Below, one piece after another: positions 46,956 through 53,919 of a DNA stretch of 64,000 bases. The first letter of the stretch is position 1, and each line of letters begins with the position of its first letter. The notes under the pieces are model-generated. The model was given only the letters and a program-made list of their open reading frames with translations. It ran no database searches and had not been told where the DNA came from. The DNA is taken from assembly GCA_002786165.1 (NCBI GenBank), contig PEQK01000010.1, positions 28,703 through 92,702 of the forward strand, written 5' to 3'. A program made the position numbers and the translations under genes. This DNA comes from Legionella sp. (GTDB lineage Bacteria; Pseudomonadota; Gammaproteobacteria; Legionellales; Legionellaceae).

Positions 46956-47515
46956 GCGATATTATGAACTATTTTCAAACGCTGCAGAGTCAAACGTTAG
47001 ACAAAAATGATGGAGGGATTGTTTATCGGGGACTTGCGACCTTAGCACCTCAACATATTGACACAGCACAAGTCAACTTAACCAATATGGATAAAATTCA
47101 TGTTGATCTATTGAACCTTAAACACGATAGAGCTCATGAGATACGCTATGTTCAGGATATGATTCATCATTTGGATCACCCAGATGATAGCTTAGTGGTC
47201 ACCGCGAGCTACCAATATCTGACACAATTATTAATAGGCAGTGACTTGCATTTTTTCTCCAAAAAAAGCAAACTTTTGTTTAAAGAGCATTTAGACCGTA
47301 AAAGCTTGATAAATCATCATCAATCCATGCTTTATGCCTCTGCTTATCTTGAATTTAAAGCCGCATTAAACGCAAAAAAACCAGACGACATTCCTTTGTT
47401 AACAAAATCTTATATTCAAGACTTGGATCCCGACCTCCAAGAGCCTGCTTTCAATGGCTTGATGGGTATTACGAAAGATACTAAAAATAGGCTGAAGTTC
47501 AATCATCAAAAATAA
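46928..47515 (+). CDS. Fragment 2 of the interrupted exported protein
   Basis: A 195-codon open segment opening at a TTG inside fragment 1 and overlapping it by 28 bases. It is helical, with leucine-rich helix pairs as in HEAT-type repeats (SYQYLTQLLIGSDLHFF and following). No ribosome site marks the start. It continues the sense of fragment 1 after a one-base shift. Confidence 0.5.
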   Translation: MEKNDQTDLSDIMNYFQTLQSQTLDKNDGGIVYRGLATLAPQHIDTAQVNLTNMDKIHVDLLNLKHDRAHEIRYVQDMIHHLDHPDDSLVVTASYQYLTQLLIGSDLHFFSKKSKLLFKEHLDRKSLINHHQSMLYASAYLEFKAALNAKKPDDIPLLTKSYIQDLDPDLQEPAFNGLMGITKDTKNRLKFNHQK

Positions 47516-47531
47516 ATTAATCTCTATTATG

Positions 47532-47545
47532 TCCTATAATTAAAC
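47532..47545 (+). promoter_or_regulatory. Putative -10 element (CCTATAATTAAA type)
   Basis: The sequence gtcctataattaaa holds TATAAT at 47535-47540, 27 bases before the ATG at 47568. It closely resembles 27792-27805 (ctataattaaa in common). Confidence 0.45.
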
Positions 47546-47567
47546 ATATGATATATGGAGACCTATA

Positions 47568-48482
47568 ATGGACGCAAAAATAGAGGATAAGAGTCCTTTT
47601 TTTCTGACCTATTTAGCGTTTAGAGACAATCAAAAAATGCTAGGGCATAGTGCTGTTGGAATTTCTACAAAAAATCAGGATGGCACCTATCGTCTCATAT
47701 TTCGTGTTGGGCTGTTTCCAACCGATCAAGTACAAATGGAAGATTTTATCTTAGATAAAACAGGTAGAGATTTTTACTGCAAACACTTTCCACTCGACCA
47801 AGAACAATTGACCCATGTATTGCATAAAATTAACAGCGATAGACAACTCATCACACCCGGGAAAAAAAACCCCGAAAATAAAAAAGAGACTTCGCCAGAA
47901 AAACAAAGTATGCCTGGTGGTATTGCTTATCATACTTATCTCAGTAACTGCAAAGACTATGCAATGAGTCTACTAAAAGCAGCTAAAGTCAATTATACAT
48001 CCATTAAAAACGCTATTATCAGCATCCCTAGATTTAGTGGCAAACTTGAAAAAGTGTGTTTGGAAAAGAACGACAACGGCCATATCACTATTCATTCACA
48101 AGGCACAAAAGGGTATTCTATTGAAAAAATAAAACAATATGTAGCCTCGAATAAAAACAGCTCTCCAACATTTACAGCGGCAACCAAACTTCAGAACATA
48201 CTAGAAGGAAACACCGCTATCAAATTGACGAAAGAAGAATATAAAACAGTACGTTCTGGTAAATTAGGCGCGATCACTCGAGATGCGATAAGACACTCGT
48301 TGCTGAAAGCACAAGACATCAAGCCAATTGCTGAAGTCAATAAAACAAGCCTATACCGATCTGTCATGGATAAAATTAAAGTGATGCGAGGATTATCATC
48401 GTCTCGCTCTAACACAAATGTATCCGATGACGCTAAAGAACCAGATTCGCCTCAACCTAACCATATATCTCGCCGCTTTTGA
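47568..48482 (+). CDS. Hypothetical protein with a possible permuted papain-like core; candidate effector
   Basis: A 304-residue soluble protein. LGHSAVGIS (His27) in a beta-rich N-terminal part is followed by GIAYHTYLSNCKDYAMSLLK (Cys128) at the start of a helix. A His-strand segment preceding an N-C helix is the order seen in circularly permuted papain-like (NlpC/P60-LRAT-PPPDE type) hydrolases, and NC-x-x-[FY] is their usual nucleophile context. The C-terminal 150 residues are Lys-rich and helical. It starts behind GGAG and has its own -10-like sequence. A cysteine hydrolase acting on host targets is inference only. Confidence 0.55.
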   Translation: MDAKIEDKSPFFLTYLAFRDNQKMLGHSAVGISTKNQDGTYRLIFRVGLFPTDQVQMEDFILDKTGRDFYCKHFPLDQEQLTHVLHKINSDRQLITPGKKNPENKKETSPEKQSMPGGIAYHTYLSNCKDYAMSLLKAAKVNYTSIKNAIISIPRFSGKLEKVCLEKNDNGHITIHSQGTKGYSIEKIKQYVASNKNSSPTFTAATKLQNILEGNTAIKLTKEEYKTVRSGKLGAITRDAIRHSLLKAQDIKPIAEVNKTSLYRSVMDKIKVMRGLSSSRSNTNVSDDAKEPDSPQPNHISRRF

Positions 48483-48484
48483 AA

Positions 48485-49363
48485 TCATAAATAACCCTCC
48501 TCATAAAGCAGATGAGTCAGGCCTTCTTTATAGGTCGGATAGATAAATTGTATCTTGAGCTCTTTTTTCAGTTTAATATTTGAAACCCGTTTATTATGTG
48601 AATAAAATTCTTTCGCCATGGGAGATAAAACGGCCATGTCATAAGCCACTTCATGTAAGGGAGCAAGTTGTAATAAAGACGCGGCATAGTCATCCACAAC
48701 ATAATTTGGTGAGGGCTCATCATCTGCAACATTATAAATTACTATGCCAGGTTTTGAATGTTGCATCGCGGCGATAATAACCAATACGATATCTTCCACA
48801 TGGATTCTTGAGAAAAAATGACCTTTTTTTACAATGGTATCTTTTTTACCATTCATCAGTCGCGCCAAAACATTGCGTTGCGGCCCATAAATACCGGCTA
48901 ATCTAAAAATAGTTAGCGGCAGCTGATGCACGCGTGCAAAAGAAATCCATTCATTTTCGGCAGCTAACCTTAATGTACCCTGATGACCCAGCGCTTTTGG
49001 TTCGGAGGACTCATTGACCCAGTCGCCTTGGTGATCACCATACACACTTGTGGAGGATAAATAACCAATCCACTGAATATTTTTAATGTATGTTTCTAAC
49101 AAACCGCCAAAATTTATCAGCACTGGCTCGCTGCCTAGATCAGGGGTTGGCGGCGTGCTAATAAGAATGTGGGTGGTCGTTGCCAAAGCTTGTGCGATGC
49201 TTTTTTCTGAAAAATGAATGACATCACACTCAAATTCGCTATCAAAACCCACCCTATCGCTATTTCTCGTTGTAACAGTGACTTGGAAATTGATGTCTCG
49301 AAGTTTTTTAGCTAAAAAATGAGCCGTATAACCAAAACCAAAAATCAATATATGAGGCGACAT
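48485..49363 (-). CDS. NAD(P)-dependent SDR-type protein, YeeZ-like
   Basis: A 292-residue Rossmann protein with ILIFGFGYTAHFLAKKL at the very N-terminus, TRNSDR as the cofactor-selecting segment, YLSSTSVYGDHQGDWVNE and FRLAGIYGPQRN. The atypical GFGYTA nucleotide loop is characteristic of the YeeZ-type epimerase-like group. The start is ATG 49363, six bases after AAAGGA; a longer frame upstream lacks support. The substrate is unknown. Confidence 0.8.
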   Translation of the reverse strand: MSPHILIFGFGYTAHFLAKKLRDINFQVTVTTRNSDRVGFDSEFECDVIHFSEKSIAQALATTTHILISTPPTPDLGSEPVLINFGGLLETYIKNIQWIGYLSSTSVYGDHQGDWVNESSEPKALGHQGTLRLAAENEWISFARVHQLPLTIFRLAGIYGPQRNVLARLMNGKKDTIVKKGHFFSRIHVEDIVLVIIAAMQHSKPGIVIYNVADDEPSPNYVVDDYAASLLQLAPLHEVAYDMAVLSPMAKEFYSHNKRVSNIKLKKELKIQFIYPTYKEGLTHLLYEEGYL

Positions 49364-49630
49364 GTTCATCCTTTGTTGTAGCCAACCGACGGATATGTTC
49401 AATTTTATCAAAAGTCATACTATGAGACTCAGAGGGCATCATAGTGAACTCAATAACAGAAAGTCAAATACACAATATGCATCTGCTTAATAAACAAATG
49501 ACAGCCTCTCGCCAAGTACTGAAAAAATAATAACCAAAGGTTACATGCAGCATTTCATGTAGAAATTGAGACTATCAAAACAGACTAATAAACACGTTAA
49601 ATTTTTTTATGGCAAAAAGACTACAACTTA

Positions 49631-50035
49631 CTACTCTAAGGCATCAGGTTTTTTTCTCAATCCCTTCAGCTGGCCCTGTCTAGATTTTTCATCTAGCATT
49701 TTTTGCTTTGAACGCCTTGATCGTCGTTTTTTTTGGCGTTTTAACTTTTCAACACGTTGCTGCTCTTTTGTTTGTTCATCACCGATGCTCTCCTGCAATT
49801 TTTCACAAAGTCGCTTACGGGCAAAATAACGATTGTCATCACGACGCCTGGAGGACTGACATTTGACCTCCAAACCAGATGGCAAATGTTTTAAGTAAAC
49901 TGTGGAAGCAGTTTTATGCAAATTTTGTCCACCTTTGCCACTGCCCAAAATAAACTTTTCGACAAGATCAGTTTCAATAATATGAAGTTTTGTCATCTGT
50001 TCCGTCAATTTATGCCACTTTTCTTTGGTTATCAT
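49631..50035 (-). CDS. Release-factor-like ribosome rescue protein (MTRFR/ArfB type)
   Basis: A 134-residue protein consisting only of a catalytic GGQ domain: FILGSGKGGQNLHKTAS with Gly35-Gly36-Gln37, then VYLKHLPSGLEVKCQSSRRRDDN. There is no codon-recognition domain. A very basic C-terminal tail (KRQKKRRSRRSKQK) is like the mRNA-channel tail of ArfB and of mitochondrial MTRFR. It probably hydrolyses peptidyl-tRNA on stalled ribosomes or released 50S subunits. LKHLPSG and the helix after it look closer to MTRFR than to ArfB. Confidence 0.82.
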   Translation of the reverse strand: MITKEKWHKLTEQMTKLHIIETDLVEKFILGSGKGGQNLHKTASTVYLKHLPSGLEVKCQSSRRRDDNRYFARKRLCEKLQESIGDEQTKEQQRVEKLKRQKKRRSRRSKQKMLDEKSRQGQLKGLRKKPDALE

Positions 50036-50198
50036 AATTCAATACATCGGCTACCTAAAACAACATCTGACAGTAATAACAGATATTATGTGCTTGGAAT
50101 GATTTTAGTCAACTTATAATGTATTGTTTGGCCTAAAGGTCTGTGCTACGTTAGGCCAACTAAATAGTTAGTAAATCATAGTGTTTATGAGAAATATC

Positions 50199-51143
50199 AT
50201 GAAAAACAGAAAAGATGATTCGGGCATGTCAAAACAGTCTTTCTCTAAAGGTGCTTCTAGTGGCCAGCAGTTGGTATTTACAAACAATTTTGATAAGGAA
50301 AAGTTTGAGAGAAAAGCGGTAATTTTTTCTGATTTACATCACCAGACCTCTAAAGTATTCGTTTTACCCAATGTTTGGGATGCACTTAGCGCAAAACAGT
50401 TTGAATTGGCAGGAGCAAAGGCAATTGCAACCACAAGTGCTGGAATAGCCACCATTCTTGGTTATCCTGATGGTGAGGTTATGCCTAAATCAGAGATGTT
50501 GGCTATAGTAAAACGTATTGTTTCTGTTGTTGATGTGCCTGTTAGTGTTGACATAGAAACAGGTTATGGTCGAAGTATCATGGAAGTATGCGACACAGTA
50601 AGTGAAGTCATCCGCCTAGGCGCTGTTGGTATTAACATAGAGGATGCTGATCCAGATCATGCAGGATCGTTGTTTCCCATTGATGTGCAAGTTGAAAAAA
50701 TAAGAGCCATTAGACAATTAGCAAATCAGTATGGGGTATCTCTTTATATCAATGCCCGTACAGACTCATACTGGTTAAAAGCCCTGAAGACTGATGCTTG
50801 TTATGAAGAAACAATACAACGTTTGTTAGCCTATCGTGACGCTGGAGCTAATGGTGTTTTCGTGCCTGGACTAACAGATTTAGCAGTGGCATCAAAACTT
50901 AGAGAGCTTGTTGGTTTGCCCATTAATTTATTGGGAGGGGCTTGGGTTGAACATATCTCACAGTTGGTCGATTGCAATATCAACCGATTAAGTGTTGGGT
51001 CAGGCGTATCTCGTAAAGTCGCAGCAAGCACCGCTGAGTTGGCACAACATATCATGTCTGAAGAGTTTATTAACTTCCGGTGTTTAGAAGGCGCTATGAG
51101 TTATCAAGAAACACAAAATTTATTTGCAGCTGTATCTGAATAA
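50199..51143 (+). CDS. Isocitrate lyase/PEP mutase-family protein
   Basis: About 314 residues from ATG 50199 (behind GAGAAA); ATG 50181 and ATG 50226 are alternatives. The barrel shows VLPNVWDALSAKQFELAG, TTSAGIA, VDIETGYG with the metal-binding Asp/Glu, INIEDADPDH, and YINARTDSYW. This is the carboxyvinyl-carboxyphosphonate phosphorylmutase-like branch, close to oxaloacetate hydrolase/2,3-dimethylmalate lyase relatives. The N-terminal 40 residues look non-conserved. A C-C lyase is likely, substrate unknown. It is the last chromosomal gene before the island boundary. Confidence 0.82.
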   Translation: MKNRKDDSGMSKQSFSKGASSGQQLVFTNNFDKEKFERKAVIFSDLHHQTSKVFVLPNVWDALSAKQFELAGAKAIATTSAGIATILGYPDGEVMPKSEMLAIVKRIVSVVDVPVSVDIETGYGRSIMEVCDTVSEVIRLGAVGINIEDADPDHAGSLFPIDVQVEKIRAIRQLANQYGVSLYINARTDSYWLKALKTDACYEETIQRLLAYRDAGANGVFVPGLTDLAVASKLRELVGLPINLLGGAWVEHISQLVDCNINRLSVGSGVSRKVAASTAELAQHIMSEEFINFRCLEGAMSYQETQNLFAAVSE

Positions 51144-51284
51144 CGGGCTAATTGGGAAGAATTTCAAAGCAAAACCTTAATTACGCTCTGTAATCAAGGC
51201 TACTGTGTTGTTGGGGCGGCGACTATTTAATTGATTGGTCAATGTGTTGTATTTAAATGGTTATTTTCATGCGCGATAAAAATA

Positions 51285-51304
51285 TACCCCCAAATGTACC
51301 CCCA
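51285..51304. repeat. Tandem taccccca motif, island end
   Basis: The octamer taccccca occurs at 51285-51292 and 51297-51304, 12 bases apart. Paired GGGGGTA motifs of this kind are familiar at the ends of islands with P4-type integrases, as arm sites or att-flanking sequence. It lies between the last chromosomal gene and the first island gene. Assignment as an att end is inference. Confidence 0.5.
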
Positions 51305-51311
51305 GCATCAC

Positions 51312-52259
51312 TTAGTCTAAATAGGAAATCACTTTTTTGCTCAAACCAGAAATCACATTGATAGCTTTATCATAATCAGCAGCTAAATCAGGATTGAAGA
51401 CCATATTTTCAATAAAATCATAATAGCGCTCTCGCCAGATAGGCTTAGTACGCAGGAGATAAAGCGATCGGTTAATTTCCTCTGCGGGGTTAGCTGCGTA
51501 TTCCGGATTTTGATTTTTAAATTGTTGAGCATCAGTTAGAACAATGTCTTTTGCTAGCATCAAAAAATCATCGGGGATCGGTTCAGCTAATTCGATAGCA
51601 TTGAGATCATAAACGTGACGAATCAAAGATCGATCATCGTGGTGGCTTCCCCGCTCAATGGCAATGATGCGTCGCGTTAAGCCTACCCATTTTTCAATCG
51701 CGGTTTCGTGGACATGAACACATAAGGTTGCTCTGTCAGGAAATAAGACTAGTTCAGGAATAGTTTCTTCCATCAAGGTTTTCACCGATCGAGTAACTAC
51801 ATCACAACGAATGTTTGATAATGTGAACTCAAAAAGTATGTGGGGTCTTAGATTGTCATTGATTGTAAAAACTGATGGATAGGTCAATTCAATACGTGAA
51901 TATTTACCCTCATTGCGTACCACAGGTTCGCTGGCTGTAAGAAGAGGGATATCTAGCTTAGATTGAAGCTCAATCCGGAAGGCCTTGAGCTCCTTCAATA
52001 TGTGTGACTTACTGAAACCTGCTGTGGCAGGCTTCTTTTCAATTTTAAAGTCCACATCCTCAGACATACGCTGAACTATTTGGTGAGCTTTAGCTAAGCA
52101 AGTCCCACCGCAAAATACCAACCGGAAGTATTCATTTTCTAAATCAGAAAGTGCGTGAATAACTTGAGTGACGTAATAATCTTTTTCAATGGTAGAAGCA
52201 TCTAAACCTAATTCATCAACGGTTTTATTGATTTCACGCAGTATGTCTTTATCGAGCAT
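51312..52259 (-). CDS. AbiEii-type nucleotidyltransferase toxin
   Basis: A 315-residue protein of the AbiEii/AbiGii family. FRLVFCGGTCLAKAH followed by SEDVDFKIEK is the nucleotidyltransferase G-G-T...D-x-D core. In AbiE systems this toxin modifies tRNA and halts growth after phage infection. Start ATG 52259 lies six bases after AAGGG and overlaps the antitoxin-like gene by 11 bases. Toxin and antitoxin form a type IV pair. Confidence 0.87.
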   Translation of the reverse strand: MLDKDILREINKTVDELGLDASTIEKDYYVTQVIHALSDLENEYFRLVFCGGTCLAKAHQIVQRMSEDVDFKIEKKPATAGFSKSHILKELKAFRIELQSKLDIPLLTASEPVVRNEGKYSRIELTYPSVFTINDNLRPHILFEFTLSNIRCDVVTRSVKTLMEETIPELVLFPDRATLCVHVHETAIEKWVGLTRRIIAIERGSHHDDRSLIRHVYDLNAIELAEPIPDDFLMLAKDIVLTDAQQFKNQNPEYAANPAEEINRSLYLLRTKPIWRERYYDFIENMVFNPDLAADYDKAINVISGLSKKVISYLD

Positions 52260-52677
52260 TGATACCCTTCTCTGCAATTAACTTTTGTTTTCCATAAGTA
52301 AGTTGGCCTCTAAAGCGGCTTTTTAAGCGGATAACAGTACGAGCAGGCACTTGCGTTGACAAGCCTTCATTATATTCTCGTTCTGCCGTACCAGGCTCCC
52401 ATTGAATGCCTTTTCTTGTTAGGGCTTCTTTACATAGTTGCCTAAAAGTAACATTAAGCACAGGCGTATCAAATGTATCAGACATGCTGGTTTTAGCATA
52501 AGTACCAGCTCCAATTTTTACCAGCTTATTAGTATCTATCAGCCCTATAAAAACACGACTTATTTGGCGATAAGAACCCAGATCCTCAAAGTCTTCGCGC
52601 AGTACCACAGTCCCCAGAATCTTTTTGAGACGCTTAAGTGCTTTGTATTCTATGCTATCTTGGTATCTTACTCTCAT
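52249..52677 (-). CDS. AbiEi-like antitoxin (DUF6088 type)
   Basis: About 142 residues from ATG 52677. The N-terminal winged-helix pattern (FEDLGSYRQISRVFIGLIDT, then LVKIGAGTYAK) is that of AbiEi/DUF6088 transcriptional antitoxins; a basic segment (VIRLKSRFRGQL) follows. The frame is open upstream to ATG 52743, but that stretch contains a near-consensus promoter (TTGACG-16-TATAAT), so I take the downstream start. It represses the operon and counters the AbiEii toxin. Confidence 0.8.
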   Translation of the reverse strand: MRVRYQDSIEYKALKRLKKILGTVVLREDFEDLGSYRQISRVFIGLIDTNKLVKIGAGTYAKTSMSDTFDTPVLNVTFRQLCKEALTRKGIQWEPGTAEREYNEGLSTQVPARTVIRLKSRFRGQLTYGKQKLIAEKGINAR

Positions 52678-52705
52678 ACTAATCGCCAATTTAGGACTTA
52701 TTTTA

Positions 52706-52733
52706 ATTATAGCATACGTAGATTTTGCGTCAA
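52706..52733 (-). promoter_or_regulatory. Sigma70 promoter of the AbiE pair
   Basis: On the minus strand TTGACG (52733-52728) and TATAAT (52711-52706) are separated by 16 bases. The start site would fall near 52699, 22 bases before ATG 52677. The -35 overlaps the end of the direct repeat at 52731-52747. Confidence 0.65.
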
Positions 52734-52747
52734 TTTGGGACATATAA
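52731..52747. repeat. 17-bp direct repeat, left copy
   Basis: caatttgggacatataa, identical to 53798-53814. Including flanking bases, the match is gcg[t/c] plus these 17 bases. The two copies bracket the DUF2188/TIR-like gene pair. Confidence 0.7.
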
Positions 52748-52870
52748 TATATATTTGATTTGCCTAGGATGTTTCAGGAAGTTGAAAGATAATTAAATTT
52801 ATATAAATCTTAAAGATTTATCCTTACTTGGCGACATATAGGATAGAAATAGAGTAACCAAGGTATTTTT

Positions 52871-53107
52871 ATGACTAAGAAAACAGGACAGCATATTGTT
52901 AAAAATCCAGCCGGTGGCTGGGCTGTAAAAAAAGGCGGGGCATCGAAAGCAACTAAAATATATAATACAAAGGATGAAGCAGTAGAACATGGCAAACAAA
53001 TAGCCAAAAATCAAAAAACCGAATTATATATTCATGGAAAGGATGGCAAAATTCAAGATAAGAACAGTTATGGAAAAGATCCTTGCCCCCCAAAAGATAA
53101 AAAATAG
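52871..53107 (+). CDS. DUF2188-domain protein
   Basis: A 78-residue basic protein of the DUF2188 family: HIVKNPAGGWAVKKGGASKA, then DEAVEHGKQIAKN and ELYIHGKDGKIQDKNSYG, the typical small alpha/beta single domain. It is the first of two genes between the 17-bp direct repeats; the second starts 11 bases after its stop. DUF2188 proteins have no established function. The pairing suggests it binds or controls the partner. Confidence 0.82.
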   Translation: MTKKTGQHIVKNPAGGWAVKKGGASKATKIYNTKDEAVEHGKQIAKNQKTELYIHGKDGKIQDKNSYGKDPCPPKDKK

Positions 53108-53118
53108 CTATAAATAAT

Positions 53119-53736
53119 ATGTCAGAATATAGCAAAAATATTTTTATTAATTGCCCGTTTGATGCGGAATATAGAGAGATTTTCCTAGGGATTCTATTTA
53201 CTACAATCTACCTTCGATATACTCCACGGTTAGCACTTGAAAGCGCCGACTCAGGGCAAACAAGAATAAATAAAATTGTTAACCTCATCCAAGAATCAAA
53301 ATTTGGCATCCATGATTTATCAAGAATGATATCTTCGGAAAAAGATGAATATTACAGAATGAATATGCCCTTTGAGTTGGGAATAGACTATGCTTGCCAA
53401 AATATATACTGCGATAAATTTCCTTGTAAAAAAATTCTTATATTAGATAGCGAACAATATAGATACCAAAAAGCTATTTCTGATTTATCTGGGTGTGATA
53501 TAAAAAAGCATCATAATGACGTCATCATAGCAATAAGAGTGGTGAGGGATTGGCTTGTAAATATAGATTTAAAAAGAGCTACAAGCGGTGATGGAATATG
53601 GACTCAATACAACTATTTTCAAGCTTATTTATACGAACAAGTAGTGGTGACAGATAAGCACCCTTCTGTTGATGATGTTCAAATAACTGAAATCATACAC
53701 CACATGGAAAATTGGTGTCATGATACTTATAATTAA
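53119..53736 (+). CDS. TIR/nucleoside-deoxyribosyltransferase-like protein
   Basis: A 205-residue soluble protein. KNIFINCPFDAEYREIFLGI opens like a flavodoxin/TIR-type strand and helix; PRLALESADSG, then IQESKFGIHDLSRM and RMNMPFELGIDYAC follow, which resembles the order of TIR and deoxyribosyltransferase folds (hydrophobic strand ending in D-L-S, then a Glu-containing helix, MPFELG). KKILILDSE is the next strand. A nucleotide-modifying or NAD-cleaving enzyme is possible, with Glu in FELG as the candidate catalytic residue. It pairs with the DUF2188 gene; no clear ribosome site precedes it. Confidence 0.7.
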   Translation: MSEYSKNIFINCPFDAEYREIFLGILFTTIYLRYTPRLALESADSGQTRINKIVNLIQESKFGIHDLSRMISSEKDEYYRMNMPFELGIDYACQNIYCDKFPCKKILILDSEQYRYQKAISDLSGCDIKKHHNDVIIAIRVVRDWLVNIDLKRATSGDGIWTQYNYFQAYLYEQVVVTDKHPSVDDVQITEIIHHMENWCHDTYN

Positions 53737-53797
53737 CCCACACTTAAAATTATCTTATCTTTATTCCAAATTCTAGAATATAGAATAGCAAGGGCGC

Positions 53798-53814
53798 CAA
53801 TTTGGGACATATAA
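53798..53814. repeat. 17-bp direct repeat, right copy
   Basis: caatttgggacatataa, identical to 52731-52747 and 1067 bp away. On the minus strand it reads like the 5' end of the AbiEi-like frame (ATGTCCCAAATTG), followed by unrelated sequence. Confidence 0.7.
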
Positions 53815-53919
53815 AATACAATTCAATCTGTAATATTTTAGGAGGCTAGGCCTGCTCTTTAGCCTATTATCTCAGCAAACTCATGGGAATTGATTATTGC
53901 TCTTAATTCTTAGAAGATA

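Larger units (their letters stand above)
46429..47515 (+). pseudogene. Exported helical protein interrupted at two poly(A) tracts
   Basis: Three reading frames in a row read as one coherent protein of about 360 residues if one extra A is read at each of two A-runs. The ATG at 46429 is followed by eight A; reading nine gives MKKKLLFKICCMIIAFPVYA, an excellent signal peptide that joins the open frame at 46461. At 46932-46938 seven A read as eight join the frame ending at 46955 to the one starting near 46928 (NWKKNDQTDLSDI). The mature protein is helical and HEAT-like. It may be a true pseudogene, a gene using slippage (the first site is the -1 heptamer A AAA AAC in phase), or the result of sequencing undercalls. 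Confidence 0.6.

Noticed and set aside
51144..51284. A possible tRNA fragment as attachment site
   Set aside because: No convincing tRNA 3' end (no T-arm with CCA-adjacent stem) can be read; the target is expected beyond the right edge.
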